DNA of 64,000 bases, from NCBI GenBank assembly GCA_028641055.1, contig CM054060.1, positions 164,274,696 through 164,338,695 on the forward strand, given 5' to 3'. The translations under genes were made by a program, and so were the position numbers. This stretch comes from Alopecurus myosuroides (Eukaryota; Streptophyta; Magnoliopsida; Poales; Poaceae). Positions 10,776 to 23,231 of the stretch are shown here, piece by piece (the first letter of the stretch is position 1; every line of letters starts with the position of its first letter). Below the pieces are notes generated by a model that did no database searches, had not been told where the DNA came from, and saw only the letters and a list, made by a program, of their open reading frames with translations.

Positions 10776-10885
10776 AGGGTTATTTTTTGAATTTTCTGTT
10801 TCAGAAGGGTTAGAGTGTGAATTTTGTGCGCCAAAAGGTTATTTACGTAAAAATTCGCCCACCTGTCAGTGACGAGGGCTTTATT

Positions 10886-11085
10886 GGAAAATAATTTTAT
10901 GAGACCTGGTCTACAAATACATCCCCGTGGACCAATTTTAGCAATTGACACGTGAGCAGAAGAGAGAGAAAACGAAATTTAAATGCCTATTTTTAGATCT
11001 AAACTGTCATGCATGCCATATGTCAATTGCTAGAGTTGGTCCATGGGGCTAGATTTGTAGACGAGGTCTCCTAAAATTATTTTCC
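10886..11085. mobile_element. Mutator-type MITE (200 bp, 9-bp target duplication)
   Basis: A 200-bp element starts GGAAAATAATTTTATGAGAC and ends with the inverted counterpart ...GGTCTCCTAAAATTATTTTCC; the inverted arms extend about 65-70 bp. It is flanked by a perfect direct repeat GGCTTTATT at 10,877-10,885 and 11,086-11,094. Nine-base target duplications and long terminal repeats are the hallmark of Mutator-superfamily elements. It has no coding capacity. It ends 92 bp before the LFR start codon, so it sits in that gene's proximal promoter or 5' leader. Confidence 0.88.
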
Positions 11086-11176
11086 GGCTTTATTCCCACG
11101 CCCACCAGTCGCCGACCTTAAAGTACTCTGTCCTCCACACCTCTCCGAGCTAAGTGAAAGCTCCAAAACCCTAGCG

Positions 11177-14100
11177 ATGCAGAAGCAGACGGGCAAGTCC
11201 GGTGGAGGCGGAGGATCCACGTCGGTGAAGCGCGGACGCCCGTTCGGAAGCACCACCGGCAGCGGGGCTGCCGCCGCAGCCGCGGCGGCGGCCGTCGGCG
11301 ACCCGGCGGCGCCGGCCGCCCTCGTCGGGCCCTCCCTCCAACTCCTTACGGCACTCTCCGGTGAGCTTCTCTTTCGCCCCCTTCTTACTGTAAAATTGGT
11401 GGGATTGCAAAGGATTTTAGGACACAATGGTGGAAGCACACTGCAAACCTCAATTCAACTTGTTGGGGGGGGGGGGGGGGGGGGGGGGGATTAGGAACTC
11501 TCTAAGCTAGCTACATCTGCAATGCTATGAGTAATTATGTGCCTGTTCTTGAAACGAAGACAGATGAGAGAAAAGGAGATGGGACACTTTGGGTTTGAGG
11601 GCTGGTTCGCCTCTGTTAATTATGTGTCTTCTATTGGGACTGTAGTGAAGCTGTCTGTCAAAGAACTGCTTCTTCCTTCATCTGTAAAGCCACAAGACAT
11701 GTGTTGTGATAATACCATAATGTACATCAGTAACAGTGAAGACACCAATCATGTTTGACGCGATGTTAATTGTGAAGAGTTGCAGATTTTTCAACTGGAA
11801 CCCACTTAGGCAATGAATTCCATGACGAGCAACAATGGTGTAAACACCACGAGACCTATCATTCTGTCCCACATAAGCAAGTTAGAGGAATTGTTGTAAC
11901 GTAGCTCTAGTGGTTGCCAGTTATAATGTTGGAACTAAAATTTCCATCACCATGATAAACAACAAGAATTCATACCTCAGAAACCATAGCTCGATGGGTG
12001 CAAATCATATACTCATTTTTTTAGCACACACGCATACACTTGGTCAGAGCTGCATGATGCTGAAAAACCAAAGCACTACACTAACTAGCAATAGCTGCAA
12101 TATCACTTTGAAATCAGATGTTCCTTGTTCCAATTCCTGGACACAAAATTCAAGCTTCAGCACAACGACGGATCTATAGGATACTGACCGAGCTCAGGCT
12201 GCTCTGGCCATTATAGATGCTTAGTCTTTTGATGACATTCATACAATATTCAAAAATTGAAAAAAGAATTGGTTAAAAATGATTAGGGGAAAGTGGCACA
12301 TTATGGTCAAAATATTTTTAGGAATTATAAATGTTCACTAGTAATTTTAACCGCATTTATCTCTTCCGCATACAGTATTAGTACTTTGGTAGGATTTACT
12401 GCTAAGATTTGATGATTTTCATTGGGGGGACATGATTACTCAGAGCATGGCAATTATAATCCTGTAGGTTGAGCTGCTTGACATAATTGGTGTTTGGATG
12501 CCTGTGTTTTTGTTAATTAAGTTAAAAAATATTTCTTGTGCTTGGATATATGAGATGAAATGTGAAAGGTCAACCGTTCGATAAAAGGATGTATCTATGT
12601 TTGATTTATCCAGAGTAATACTAATATATGTTATATATCTACTTTTCCACAACAGCGAAAAAAGTAAAACATAGCTTTTCAAAGCAACCACAAACTGAGC
12701 CTGTATGATGATTGTTGTTCATGTTTTGACATGTGCTTGCATGAGAAATTTGTGAATGTGAATGGTCTCAAGCATGGGTTATGAATGCATCTACATGTTC
12801 TCTTATTTCTTTCCTAGCTTCAAATCATTTTTTTTTTTGGCTGAGTGGCTGAGGAATTGCAGCATGGTATAATCTGTGACCTATTATTTCTATGTCCCTT
12901 CTCACAAATGCGTAAGATGTAGCCTTTATCGTTCCACTTTTACTCGGACAGGCATGCTTTTATCCTGGTAGGTAATTATTTTTGTCCCATTCAATGATTA
13001 TACCATATACTTCTGTGCCGTGAGCTTGAAATGCATGATCTGTCTTTCTAGTATGCTTAATGGTTACCAGCATGACTATTTAGCAGAAAGGAAGTTAACT
13101 TTTTGTTGTTGTTGTTGTGGATTATTCAGATCAGAATAACAAAAGAATTGTACTTGCATTGCAAAGTGGGTTGAAGAGTGAGATACTCTGGGCATTGAAC
13201 GCCCTCACAGTACTCTCATTTAAGGAGAAGGATGATCTCCGTCGGGATACAACACCACTTGCTAAAGTTCCTGGGCTCTTGGATGCTCTCCTTCAAGTTG
13301 TAGGTGCTTAGTTCCTTTTCTCTCTCTCCAGTTCGATGTGGGTGTTACTAAATCATGCATTATATCTGAAACTTTATAGTTCTACAGGTTCCCGATTCCT
13401 TTGCCGTTTTGATTAATCATCTGCATTATAGTTCATTTTAAATAATTAATCAAGCTAGCTTAGTCATTAGAAATATTAATCAAGCTACCACTTCAAACTA
13501 TTAATTAGGCTAGCATCATCGTTTGCCATTAACATTGAAGAAAAGTGTGATGTTCCCATGAAAATTCTAGGACTTGGCATCATTGTCCATTGTAGCTGTA
13601 AAGAAAAATTGTAAAGAAATGTTTTGTTATTTACGCCTACAGTTTGTCAATTGGTTGCTGAAGCAATCTTTTATTTAATTTGACTTCTAAGATTCTTGCG
13701 CAAGACTGAGTTTGTACAGTCTGCTAATTAATAGTATGTCTTTATTGTTTTTTCAGTCCACAAATATTTCTTTTTTAGAGGAAACCAGTCCACAAATAAT
13801 GAATAATGCTTTATTGGGTTATGCATTTGCTAGTCTTTTTCTTGGCATTTTGTTTGATGCTTTGGCGTCTTATACAGATTGATGACTGGCGAGATATTGC
13901 AATGCCTAAGGACCATACAAAACCACCGAGAGCAAGAACTTTGGGTGCCAACATAACACTATCAGGCTTTGGTCTTGAAAACGTTGGACAAGTCTACTCA
14001 GACACTGCCACGTACGTCATTATTAACCTCATCAAGATCTTGATTACCCATCTCACTTTTCATGATTCATGTGACATACTTATGTTCTTTGAAATACGAT

Positions 14101-15824
14101 AATTTCAGTCCGTTAAATGATGAACCAAAGATAGAGGGCTCCACTATCACAAAGAAAAGACCTGCAGGATTTTTGTTTGATGAAGATGGTCTGTTTAATA
14201 TTGATGATGAAGGGCGGACAGAGAGGCAACAGTGTGCTGTTGCAGCCTCCAATATAATCCGCAATTTCTCTTTCATGCCAGAAAACGAAACTATCATGGT
14301 TCAACATAGACATTGCCTTGAGACTGTATTTCAGTGCTTGGAAGACCAAAATGCAGGTAAAGTTTGATTCAATTATTGTCATCTCGTTTTGGTCCCCATG
14401 CATCTGTATTATGTTCCTTCTGTTCAGTTCATCTATTTTTCATGCATAAATTGATATGGAATTGACTGAATATGTTTTTCTAAACACAACTGAATAGGTT
14501 TATGCCAACATTATTCATGTATTATGTTGTTTTAGAACCGAACCTATATATGACGCTTAATTTTAGCTGCAGGTGTTTTCATCTGAATATTGACTTGTAT
14601 GTAACCCATTTGATTTTGAGTGGGGATTTATAAAGCAAAATAAAATTGCGTTAAAGTTGGCATTTCTTTGGTAGTATATTAATTTTGTTGAATATACGAG
14701 TTATTTACCCTTAGGGCTATGTGTTGATAATACATCAGTTCCGTTGTTTGCAACAAATATATTACTACTCCCTCCGTCCCAAAATAAATGTCGCTCAAAT
14801 GGATGTATCTAGCACTGAAATATAAATAGATATATATCCATTTGAGCGACACTTATTTTGAGACGGAGGGAGTATAAGATTTCAACAACCTGTTTTCTAT
14901 CATCTGACAGAAGATGATGAGCTCATAACAAACATGCTGGAGACCCTTGTCAATTTGGCACCTGTGCTGGACTTGCGAATCTTCAGCTCTTCAAAGCCAT
15001 CATTTATTCAAATTACGTGAGATAGAAGTTCATCACAAATGTTGTTCTTATTATTTCCCTTCTATATTGTTCCTTATTATTTTCCCTACATTTTTGCCAA
15101 GACAGTGAGAAAAGTGCAGTTCATGCCATAATGGGCATGCTTGACTCTTCAATAAAGGCGTGGCATTGTGCTGCTGCTGAATTGATTGGGCGGCTAATAA
15201 TTAATCCAGACAACGAATCGTTTCTTCTGCCTGTGATTTCACATGTAAATCTTTGGTTTAGCAGACTTCTCTAAAAATGTACTGTTATATGCTATATATA
15301 TGGTTTTAAATGAAGCTTACATTGCTAATACCTGATACAGATATACAAGAGGTTAGTTGATCTGTTGAGTGTGCAAGCATTCGATGCACAGGCTGCTGCT
15401 GTTAGCGCACTCTACAATGTATCAGAAGTGAATATGGATTGTAGGCTAAGGCTCGCTAGTGAGCGATGGTAAAATCTGCTCATTTAACCAAAGATAGCAT
15501 ACTAACATTGAACCAGCTGCATTATTTTGAACTCGTTGTTTCGGTGTCTCTGATTGAATCAGGGCTGTGGACAGACTTCTAAAGATTGTTAAGGCACCAC
15601 ACCCGGTTACTGAGGTTTGCAGGAAAGCAGCAGTGATATTGGAGAGCCTTGTCTCCGAGCCTCAAAACAGGATGCATCTCCTCGTTCACGAGAACACATT
15701 TGCTGAGATCCTGACGTCGGAAGGGAAATACTCCGACACCTTTGCCCGGATCTTATACGAATTGACCGCGAGGCCGAGCAACAAAGTGACGTCTGGGCAA
15801 GCTATCTGGGGAAACATAAACTGA
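11177..15824 (+). CDS. LFR: LFR-like armadillo protein (SWI/SNF-associated), 8 exons, 456 aa
   Basis: Coding exons are 11,177-11,360; 13,130-13,299; 13,878-14,011; 14,109-14,356; 14,911-15,016; 15,106-15,244; 15,341-15,468; 15,563-15,824. They total 1,371 nt, in phase at every GT-AG junction, ending TGA. The N-terminus is a Gly/Ala-rich low-complexity tail with 'KRGRPFGS' (residues about 18-25). The segment DQNNKRIVLALQSGLKSE begins at residue 62. The rest is armadillo-like helices, for example 'WALNALTVLSFKEKDDLRRD' and 'AVAASNIIRNFSFMPENE'. This matches plant LEAF AND FLOWER RELATED, a nuclear protein of about 460 aa that works with SWI/SNF chromatin remodelling in leaf and flower development. 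Start choice: the first ATG, with the family-like opening MQK. Intron 1 (1.77 kb) holds a 25-G run; intron 4 holds a Stowaway MITE. A Mutator MITE sits just upstream. The frame looks intact. Function is inferred from the family. Confidence 0.93.
11465..11489. repeat. Poly-G run (25) in LFR intron 1
   Basis: Twenty-five consecutive G about 105 bp after the intron 1 donor. Such runs are prone to length error in sequencing and may form G-quadruplexes. The rest of intron 1 (11,490-13,129) shows no recognisable gene. Confidence 0.8.
14768..14872. mobile_element. Stowaway (Tc1/Mariner) MITE, 105 bp, in LFR intron 4
   Basis: Starts CTCCCTCCGTCCCAAAATAA and ends with its inverted counterpart ...TTTTGAGACGGAGGGAG, flanked by TA on both sides (14,766-14,767 and 14,873-14,874). 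The terminus and TA duplication are diagnostic of Stowaway MITEs. The arms fold into a long hairpin around 'gatgtatctagcactgaaat'. It lies in intron 4, about 38 bp before exon 5. Confidence 0.95.
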
Positions 15825-17655
15825 TGCATGTGCTGACGCGCAAAGTGACCTGCCAACATGATAATCTAGATGCAGGCTGTAATGTAGGTACTTTCGTGTT
15901 AAAAAGATCATTTGGGTTTTCTGACTGCATGTAACAAGCCACTAGCTGTGTTTAGCTCCATGATATGTTTGTGTTAGAACTCTGTTCGGTTGCTGAAGCT
16001 TGGACTGGATGGTAAGAACATAGCATGTGCCTGTGATGTATCCTGTTGGAATAACAGCACTCTTTTGCTTTGTAGTAAAGCTACCGCAATCCTTTTGCCG
16101 TAAGCAACGGTGCAATATGCGCTTCTTGTTCTCGGAGCATAACTGCATACGAACTTGGAGTACTATTTATTAGTTTAATTATTTGTTTTGTTTTCTTGGG
16201 AGAAAGATGAAGCTTTATTGACCACTGGGAGAGCACGATACAATTAGCAGCGGCAAAAAATGCTGCAATGTTTATGCCAAAAAAGTAAAATCAAAGAATA
16301 ACTTACATCAACGGATACCATGATATATTTATTGTAGCAGAGCTGACTACGGTGATTATAAAGTAAAATTTAAAAGAAATGAGCAAATATTCGAGATCTT
16401 CAAACTCAGCCGTAGAACATAGATACTGAGCCACAAACCTATATATAACATAATTTTAATTGTGAGCCGTAATTTCATGACTCTAAACACGCAAGCAGTC
16501 ATTAAATTAATCACCCAATATCGATAAGAGCATCAACACCTCGCGGCAACCACGACAAAGATCCAACGAACCAAGATCTAATGTTCAGACAAACTAAATC
16601 TGCCAACACCACCATTGATGTGAGGAAGGGGGTCTCACCGTTGAATAGTGGGTCAAAAATCACTTATTTCAGACGATGCCCTTCATTGATGAAGATGACA
16701 ACCACCAACACCATAACCTAATATATTGAAAACCATATTTTTACTGTAAACTCAACTCATAGATCAGGTTTTCCGTCTCTCCTAATGCTGGTGAGGCCGA
16801 CCAGAGAAGGGGGTGGGGCGACCACCGGCGGGCACACGTTGTATCAAGGATATTCAGCAGAATACCCATAATTTTTGGCAAAATTTCCATTACCACCAAT
16901 TCTCTAGTCTGATTTAAATAAAACAATCCCATGCAAGTTGTAATATATAAACACTCGTTGGTGCCTTTTGGTTGGAACAAGTGCATGGCATTACCTAGTC
17001 ATGCGATCAAATTCTACTACCTTCACTAATTTCAGCTTTTCTATTTTGATGAATACCCATCGTTAGAATTCTACGCGCGCCACTGGGAACGACTATGGAG
17101 GAGACGGAAGTGGAGGCGGGGCTTTTCTTCTAGCAGCGGGGCGAAACTTGTACGGAACTTCTTCTTTTATTGTTGGACTGTTTCAAGACTCAAAGTAGGC
17201 AAAGCTGGAAAGGAAAAAAAACAAAGGAGTGTATCCGCCAACAAGTGGTGGCTCTAGAAGACGTGATAACTGTAAAGTGTGTAGTTTTCCACCTTCAGCT
17301 TTCAACAGCGCAACGCGATGCCTTTCGCAGCAGCCTGCAGCAAACTTTGCGACGTCTTTACCAAGCAGGTAGCCTGACGCGAAGGTACGGAGTACAATTG
17401 AAGCGAAAGGCAGTGTAAGCGGAGTCAACATCTTCCTGTTTTGTCGGGTCAAGAGCATCAACTATGGGCCTATTTGGACTGATTGTAAGTTTTCAGTTTA
17501 TGTGAGAAGTAAATACCATTGGCTACACGAAAATTATAATCAGTGGCGACCCAGAGAGCCCAATCCCAGGTGAATGAGCTTAAAATGCAAACTTCTATGC
17601 AAAATCACTTCACAAAACCATGAAATGCAAACGTCACCAGCAAGCCCGGGTGCCT
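15825..17655. other. LFR 3' flank and intergenic DNA
   Basis: The first several hundred bases are presumably the LFR 3' untranslated region. After that the sequence is AT-rich with no exon, terminal repeat or RNA gene that I can support. Short open frames near 16,741-16,986 and 17,170-17,418 have no recognisable domain. Confidence 0.5.
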
Positions 17656-18472
17656 GAAGTTAGCATAAAACTACCACTGCACGAGCCAAAGTCTGGAAAA
17701 CTACCACTTTACGTTCTGATTGCCAAAAACCAACACATTATGTTTTTTTTTATAAAGGGCTTTTATTACTTAAAAGTAAGTATTACACCGGTACAAGGAA
17801 AAATAAAAAAAACAAGTCTTAACACCTCCTGGAGATATAGACCATCGAGAGTTATGACGCCGCTATCCGTAGATCAAGAGGCCTGTTTGACACGAGAAAT
17901 AATAAAAATCGTAAAACGTGTTACGGATTACTATCTCTCTACGCGTCAGGAAAAATAAAATATACGGGCGTGCCAGTATACCAGGTACACAAAATAAAAT
18001 ATAGGGAAGGTTGCATTTTATTAATCTCTCAACGGAGAAACAAAATTACATGATTCCTTTACAATAACTATGCGCTCCGTGGCCTGCTAGCGCGGCCAAT
18101 ATGACTTGGGCGATTGTGAAGCTCTGGTTCACGGGGCCTCAGAAAACTCCCGATTAATTACGTCCGCGAGTCAATGTCATGGACCACCTCCGATTAAGCT
18201 GCTGCATTGGTTGTCGTCTTCAAATCTCGTCTTCTCCAAGTGCTCGGTGTAGACGATGATGATGCGGGGATGAAGTGGAAGGCGGAGCGGTACGTCCGTC
18301 GCTCCGATGACGCTTAGCCGTATACCTTCGGCTTATCGATGTCCGATGATGAACATGTCTGGCTTCATCAGGTCAGACAGGTGAATGGAGCTGACTTCGG
18401 GGCATCCACGGTGAGGTGAGCCTTCTTTAATCCATTGGTACCTGTGAATAAGAAACATACACGTTATAATTA

Positions 18473-19258
18473 GACAGTGGCGCCAGGCTGTACGCCGGCA
18501 GCCGTTCCGACATTGTAGTGGAGATGGAGAGGACGTCGGTCTGCATGTCGCTCGCCACGCCGACGTTGTCGCGGAGATGGCAAAGACGCCATGTTGCACG
18601 TTGGTTGTCTTGCTGATGTTGTCGCGGACATGGAGATGATGTCAGGTGCCTCGCCGATGTTGTCGCCGAGATGTAAAGGACGGCGCCAGGCATGCACGAG
18701 GTTGGCGTGGAGGTGGAGATGACTCCGGTCAGCATGCCGGCCGTCCTGCTGACGTTGTCGCGGAGATGGAGATGACGCCAGTCCACATGTTGGTTGTCCC
18801 GTCGACGTTGTCTGCATGTTTTACGATTTTTATTATTTCTCGTGATAGCAACCCCGGTCTGCATGTTGGCCGCCCCGCTGACGCTGTCGCGGAGTTGAAG
18901 ATGACGCTAGTCCGCATGCTGGCTGTCTCGCGGACGTTGTGGCGTAGATGGAGATGGCGCCCGGCTGCCTCGCTGACGTTGTCGCGGAGATGGAGATGAC
19001 GCCGGTCTGCATGTCGGCCGCCCCGCTGACGCTGTCGCGGAGTTGAAGATGACGCCAGTCCGCATGCTGGCTGTCTCGCGGACGTTGTGGCGTAGATGGA
19101 GATGGCGCCCGGCTGCCTCGCTGACATTATCACAGAGATGGAGATGACGCCGGTCTGCATGTCGGCCGCCCCGCTGACGGTGTCGCGGAGTTGAAGATGA
19201 CGCCAGTACGCATGCTGGCTGTCTCGCAGACGTTGTGGCGTAAATGGAGATGGCGTCC
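18473..19258. repeat. Degenerate ~54-bp minisatellite, left arm
   Basis: Repeated phrases 'gacgttgtcgcggagatgga', 'gatgacgccggtctgcatg' and 'tcggccgccccgctgacgct' recur about every 40-60 bp. The same array occurs in the foldback unit at 47,755-48,900 (same orientation) and 49,600-50,790 (inverted). Open frames across it (Arg/Thr/Ala-rich) are artefacts of the repeat. Confidence 0.8.
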
Positions 19259-20257
19259 AAGATGCTTTATATTTTAATGAATTTACTGGATGATCTTTGA
19301 ATCATCTTCTTCTATATGATTTGCTAGGACGATTTAGAGATCTCGCCGGAGATGCTTGATGAGGCTTGGGAGGAGATGTTGCGTCAAGAAGTTGACATGG
19401 CTCCACCTGCTTTGGCCAGCTCGAAGGCCGTCATCGCTCCCATTGACAGAACCCCGCTTGGTTCATCCAGCTCGAAGGCCATCTCCGCTCCAGTTGACAG
19501 GGATCCGCCGGCTTCGTCCAGCTCGAAAGCCGTCGCCGCTCCGTCCACTCTCTCACAAGAGAGGAAGCGCCAGGCTACGCCCAAATCTGGACTAGAGGAA
19601 GGAGGGAGCCAGAAAAAACCTCGCTCTCCATCCCAAGGTGGTTGGCCTTATATGTCTGCACATGTTTACATACTTTTTATTTTGTTTTATTATTAGGAGC
19701 ATCATATTGACGCACCCATGTTCTCTGCAGATGAGGAAGGGAAAGATGTGGCCGCATACGCTGAACGAGCCAAGGAGCTTCATGCTACCGCTGAGATGTA
19801 CTTCCAAGGCATGGTCTCTCGCGGGCCGCAACTTTCTTTTGGCTCTTATCCCGGCCATTCATGATGTCAAGCCGGGTGAAAAGCCTACCCTTCATCTTCC
19901 AATCACGGACCTTGCGACTGAGAGGAACGCAATCATAGTCTGTATGGATGTGAAGGCAATACAGCGCCACCTTGGCAAAAAGCCAATTTCAAAGCCTAAT
20001 GTACAACGGGCAATTGAGATGGCGACATCTTCGTGGGGCATGATGTATGATACAGTGCTTCCCGACGACTTGATGAAGCTGGATGCTCTTCTGAAGGCTT
20101 TGGCGCATCGCCTACAAGGGATGAGGAACCCAGATGATTACAGAGAGGAGGACATTGTTTTTGCAGAAAAGGAAGCGCGCCCCTTCCTGAAAAAACTAGG
20201 GGCAGCCTACCGTGATGTTTCCCAGCAGCCCGCTCTAGTCAAGAGCGACCGGCGGCA

Positions 20258-20673
20258 TGTTATAAATCCGAGGCGCTTAATCGATCTACCGAGGCCAAGC
20301 AATCACAGTAAACTTGACACCGAGATTTGGTAACGCAGTTCGGCGCTTAACGCCTACATCTGCGGGGCATGACTACGGGCGCTCCTCCCCATGTACTAGT
20401 CAAAGTACCGTCGATGACAAGCCCGCCGCGGCAATACAGACGCACCAGATTTCAACGCCACGCCGGTCCGGCCGCCCCTGCCACGGGCGCCGGACCATCC
20501 CCTCTTGATCTTGTGTCTAGCCTACTAGCTTCCGTCTTGTCTATTTGAGCTACCCTGGTGCCTTTATATATTAGGCCAGGTTACACGTGCTCGACTCCAA
20601 CACCTAACCTTCTGTATAATTACAAGTCCTAGCGTAGCCCTACTCGTACACATATTCGACATATATTCCAACA
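20258..20673 (-). repeat. 3' LTR of the small element
   Basis: 416 bp, TG...CA, left copy; orientation set by the primer site next to the right copy. Confidence 0.9.
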
Positions 20674-22501
20674 AACTCCACCTTGGCGAATATGCCCTTC
20701 GCCATCTTGAAGTCATCATGCGAATCTCTGTATACCTGGACTTGAACCATTTATCATGAGCTCCGTTGCTACTCCATTGACTCCGTATGACTCCACCTGC
20801 AACAACAGTCCCTTCCTTGTTTCACCACAGCAGTGCTTTAGACACACCTTGAGTCAAATTCGCAGCTGGCTCATAATTTTCTTGGATAGTCTTCTATATG
20901 TCATGCATCTATAGCACTCCGCCTCCTTCTGTATCTTGTCAACCCGCACTTTGCCATGTGCATTGAACATCACAGAATATACGGCCATTTACTCTCCATA
21001 CTTCTGACATTCTAGACTTTCCAACACTTTCTAAGATTCCCCATGGCCGACTCATGTCCATCACTTGACGTCAATCCCGATAGACCTAGTCACCAACTCG
21101 AACCTGGTACTCGCCAACACTGCTTCAGAACCCCTGCACACATGTCAAACCTCATGTCCGACCGTTCGTGCCCTAGTCCGTCGCCGTGTCCCGTGCTGAC
21201 CGCACGCCTCGCCTCTATTACCGCGTCGAGCATCCGCAATCTTGGCCAAGATCTTCAGGGTTGCGTACCCACACCACCTCAGGCCCCACTGCAGATACCA
21301 CCAGTCATACCTGACCGGTGCCGAGTTCCACGTATCTCTCGAACCTCCAGTCCGACCAACGTGTTTCTCGCCTTCCCGTTGACTAGGCTTCGACTCTCTG
21401 TATACTTATGTCGTAGCCCTCCATCAGTTGAGTGGAATCGTCAGACTCCAGCTCCACCTTCAACATGACTCCATGGTAGATGATCAGTCCACCGCGCGCC
21501 CCGTCGACCTCAAGATCTCATGCGTACGCCATCTTGAATCAACCCCGCGCCATTGCATGTCGAAGCACACATGCTCTCGGGCATGCGCCACATGTTTCCA
21601 CGCCACAGAATTCAGACACCATCAGCTGTCACGCTCCTACGTCGTCATTGCCGATCTTCACCGTATTCTGTCCCGTTAGACTGTCCAGTCCGACCCAGCC
21701 GAATTAATGACTGCAACCATGCTCCAGTCTGCGCCTAGTCCACCCGCCATATTGCTATGTACTGTCCGACGCCCCGTATATGCATGATTCTCCAGGACGC
21801 GGTCCACCGTGTCGCCAATCTGACAACCTTCAGGTAATACCCGTGCAAAACTGGGCAACAAAACATGAGAAAATTGTGTCCGGTAGCTCACCCGGTGCAC
21901 CTAGGACGTGCATTACAACTCCCAATGCCTCTTTCTCTTTTCCATGTTGCCACAACACGCATGCACAAATTACCATGCTGCAGATTTCTTCTTTTTCACT
22001 AAACAAATCTCTTGCTTCCTAACTTTTCTGATCGCTGCATGCTCCCAGTTGGACCAACATGCACGTTGACCTCCAGAATTGGGAGGCACCTCCACATCAC
22101 GCCTTGGCTGGTTGGCTCTCCCGCCTCCCTGTGCGCTGCTTGGGTCAGCGCCTGTGGCGCGTCCAAAACTGGCACCCGAACTAGCCAACTGCGATGCACA
22201 CCCACCCCGCGTGCATGTACTGCTTCCGATCTATAGCAAGGATTTTCCGCTGCATCGCCGCTTCTCCTCGAGCAAACCGTCCGTACCACATATGTGCGTA
22301 CTACTTCGCTCGATCTGCACGCGCACTCGACCTTCCAATCGATCCGATCTCGTCCTTGACGTGCGACCGATCTGGCCGAAATATCCCTCAAACCGATCCG
22401 AACAACCATGCTTTCCAATCTCGTTGGAACGCTGAAACTCAACAACGATCATCCTCTAGATCAACAATCTGCAGCCTCCAAAACCTTGCTCTGATACCAC
22501 T

Positions 22502-22917
22502 TGTTATAAATCCGGGGCGCTTAATCGATCTACCGAGGCCAAGCAATCACAACAAACTTGACACCGAGATTTGGTAACGCAGTTTGGCGCTTAACGCCTA
22601 CATCTGCGGGGCATGACTACGGGCGCTCCTCCCCATGTACTAGTCAAAGTACCGTCGACGACAAGCCCGCCGAGGCAATACAGACGTACCAGATCTCAAC
22701 GCCACGCCGGTCCGGCCGCCCCTGCCACGGGCGCCGGACCGTCCCCTCGTGATCTTGTGTCTAGCCTACTAGCTTTCGTCTTGTCTATTTGAGCTACCCC
22801 GGTGCCTTTATATATTAGGCCAGGTTACACATGTTCGACTCCAACACCTAACCTTCCGTATAATTACAAGTCCTAGCGTAGCCCTACTCGTACACATATT
22901 CGACATATATTCCAACA
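22502..22917 (-). repeat. 5' LTR of the small element
   Basis: 416 bp, TG...CA, directly adjoining the tRNA-Met primer site at 22,484-22,499. Confidence 0.9.
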
Positions 22918-23231
22918 CAGCAACTGGAGAAACGCCGTGCTGAACTGGCGTCTCGCGGGAGCGGCATCATAAGGAGGCTGAGGAGCATGACCGCCTGGCA
23001 GCCGCAGCGAGAGAGCGGGAGGCTGCGACCCACAGCCTGGAAGAAGCCGCCGTCTTAGCGCTTGAATCCTATGACCACGCAGTGGTGCGCTCGACTGAAA
23101 GGGTCGGCGCATTAGAGCAGCGCCAAGAGGAGGTGAAGGCCTTCCTGCGTCGCGTTGATGGACGGCAGAAGACTTACGACCCCGACTGTCCGCTGGAGGC
23201 TGCCATCGTCTTGTCTTATCCGTCAGGCTAG

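Larger units (their letters stand above)
20258..22917 (-). mobile_element. Small non-coding LTR retrotransposon, complete
   Basis: Two direct 416-bp LTRs at 20,258-20,673 and 22,502-22,917 start TGTTATAAATCC and end TATATTCCAACA. On the minus strand the right LTR is followed by TGGTATCAGAGCAAGG (22,484-22,499), the usual initiator-Met tRNA primer site, so the right LTR is 5'. Flanks are CGGCA (20,253-20,257) and CAGCA (22,918-22,922), a 5-bp target duplication with one change. The 1.8-kb interior has no gag or pol domain, so the element needed proteins from a relative. LTRs differ at roughly 16 positions by eye (about 4%). It lies inside the coding region of the foldback-like element. Confidence 0.9.
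19334..23231 (+). pseudogene. Unrecognised transposon-encoded protein, interrupted by an LTR element
   Basis: No known family was recognised. A first exon-like frame (19,334-19,640) is acidic then Ser/Ala-rich with three 'SSKA(V/I)(I/S/A)AP' repeats and ends at a possible donor (19,640, GTGGTT). An acceptor near 19,730 leads to 'EEGKDVAAYAERAKELHATA', after which the frame shifts to one reading 'KPTLHLPITDLATERNAIIV' ... 'HRLQGMRNPDDYREEDIVFA' up to about 20,250. The small LTR retrotransposon then interrupts it. Downstream (22,923-23,231) the frame gives an Ala/Glu/Arg-rich coiled coil ending in YPSG-stop. A near-identical piece ('ALAHRLQGMRNPDDYREED') sits in the loop of the foldback unit at 49,110-49,250. 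Conservation between the copies suggests it was once coding. Confidence 0.5.

Noticed and set aside
11510..12200. Possible gene fragment in LFR intron 1
   Set aside because: A minus frame (11,678-11,872) looks vaguely membrane-like but has no recognisable motif, splice context or flanking duplication.
18473..19258. Possible CRISPR-like regular repeat
   Set aside because: Units are degenerate, adjoining and lack unique spacers; the genome is a plant nucleus.
18427..19260. Minus-strand frames in the left arm
   Set aside because: Same minisatellite; repetitive translation without a domain.
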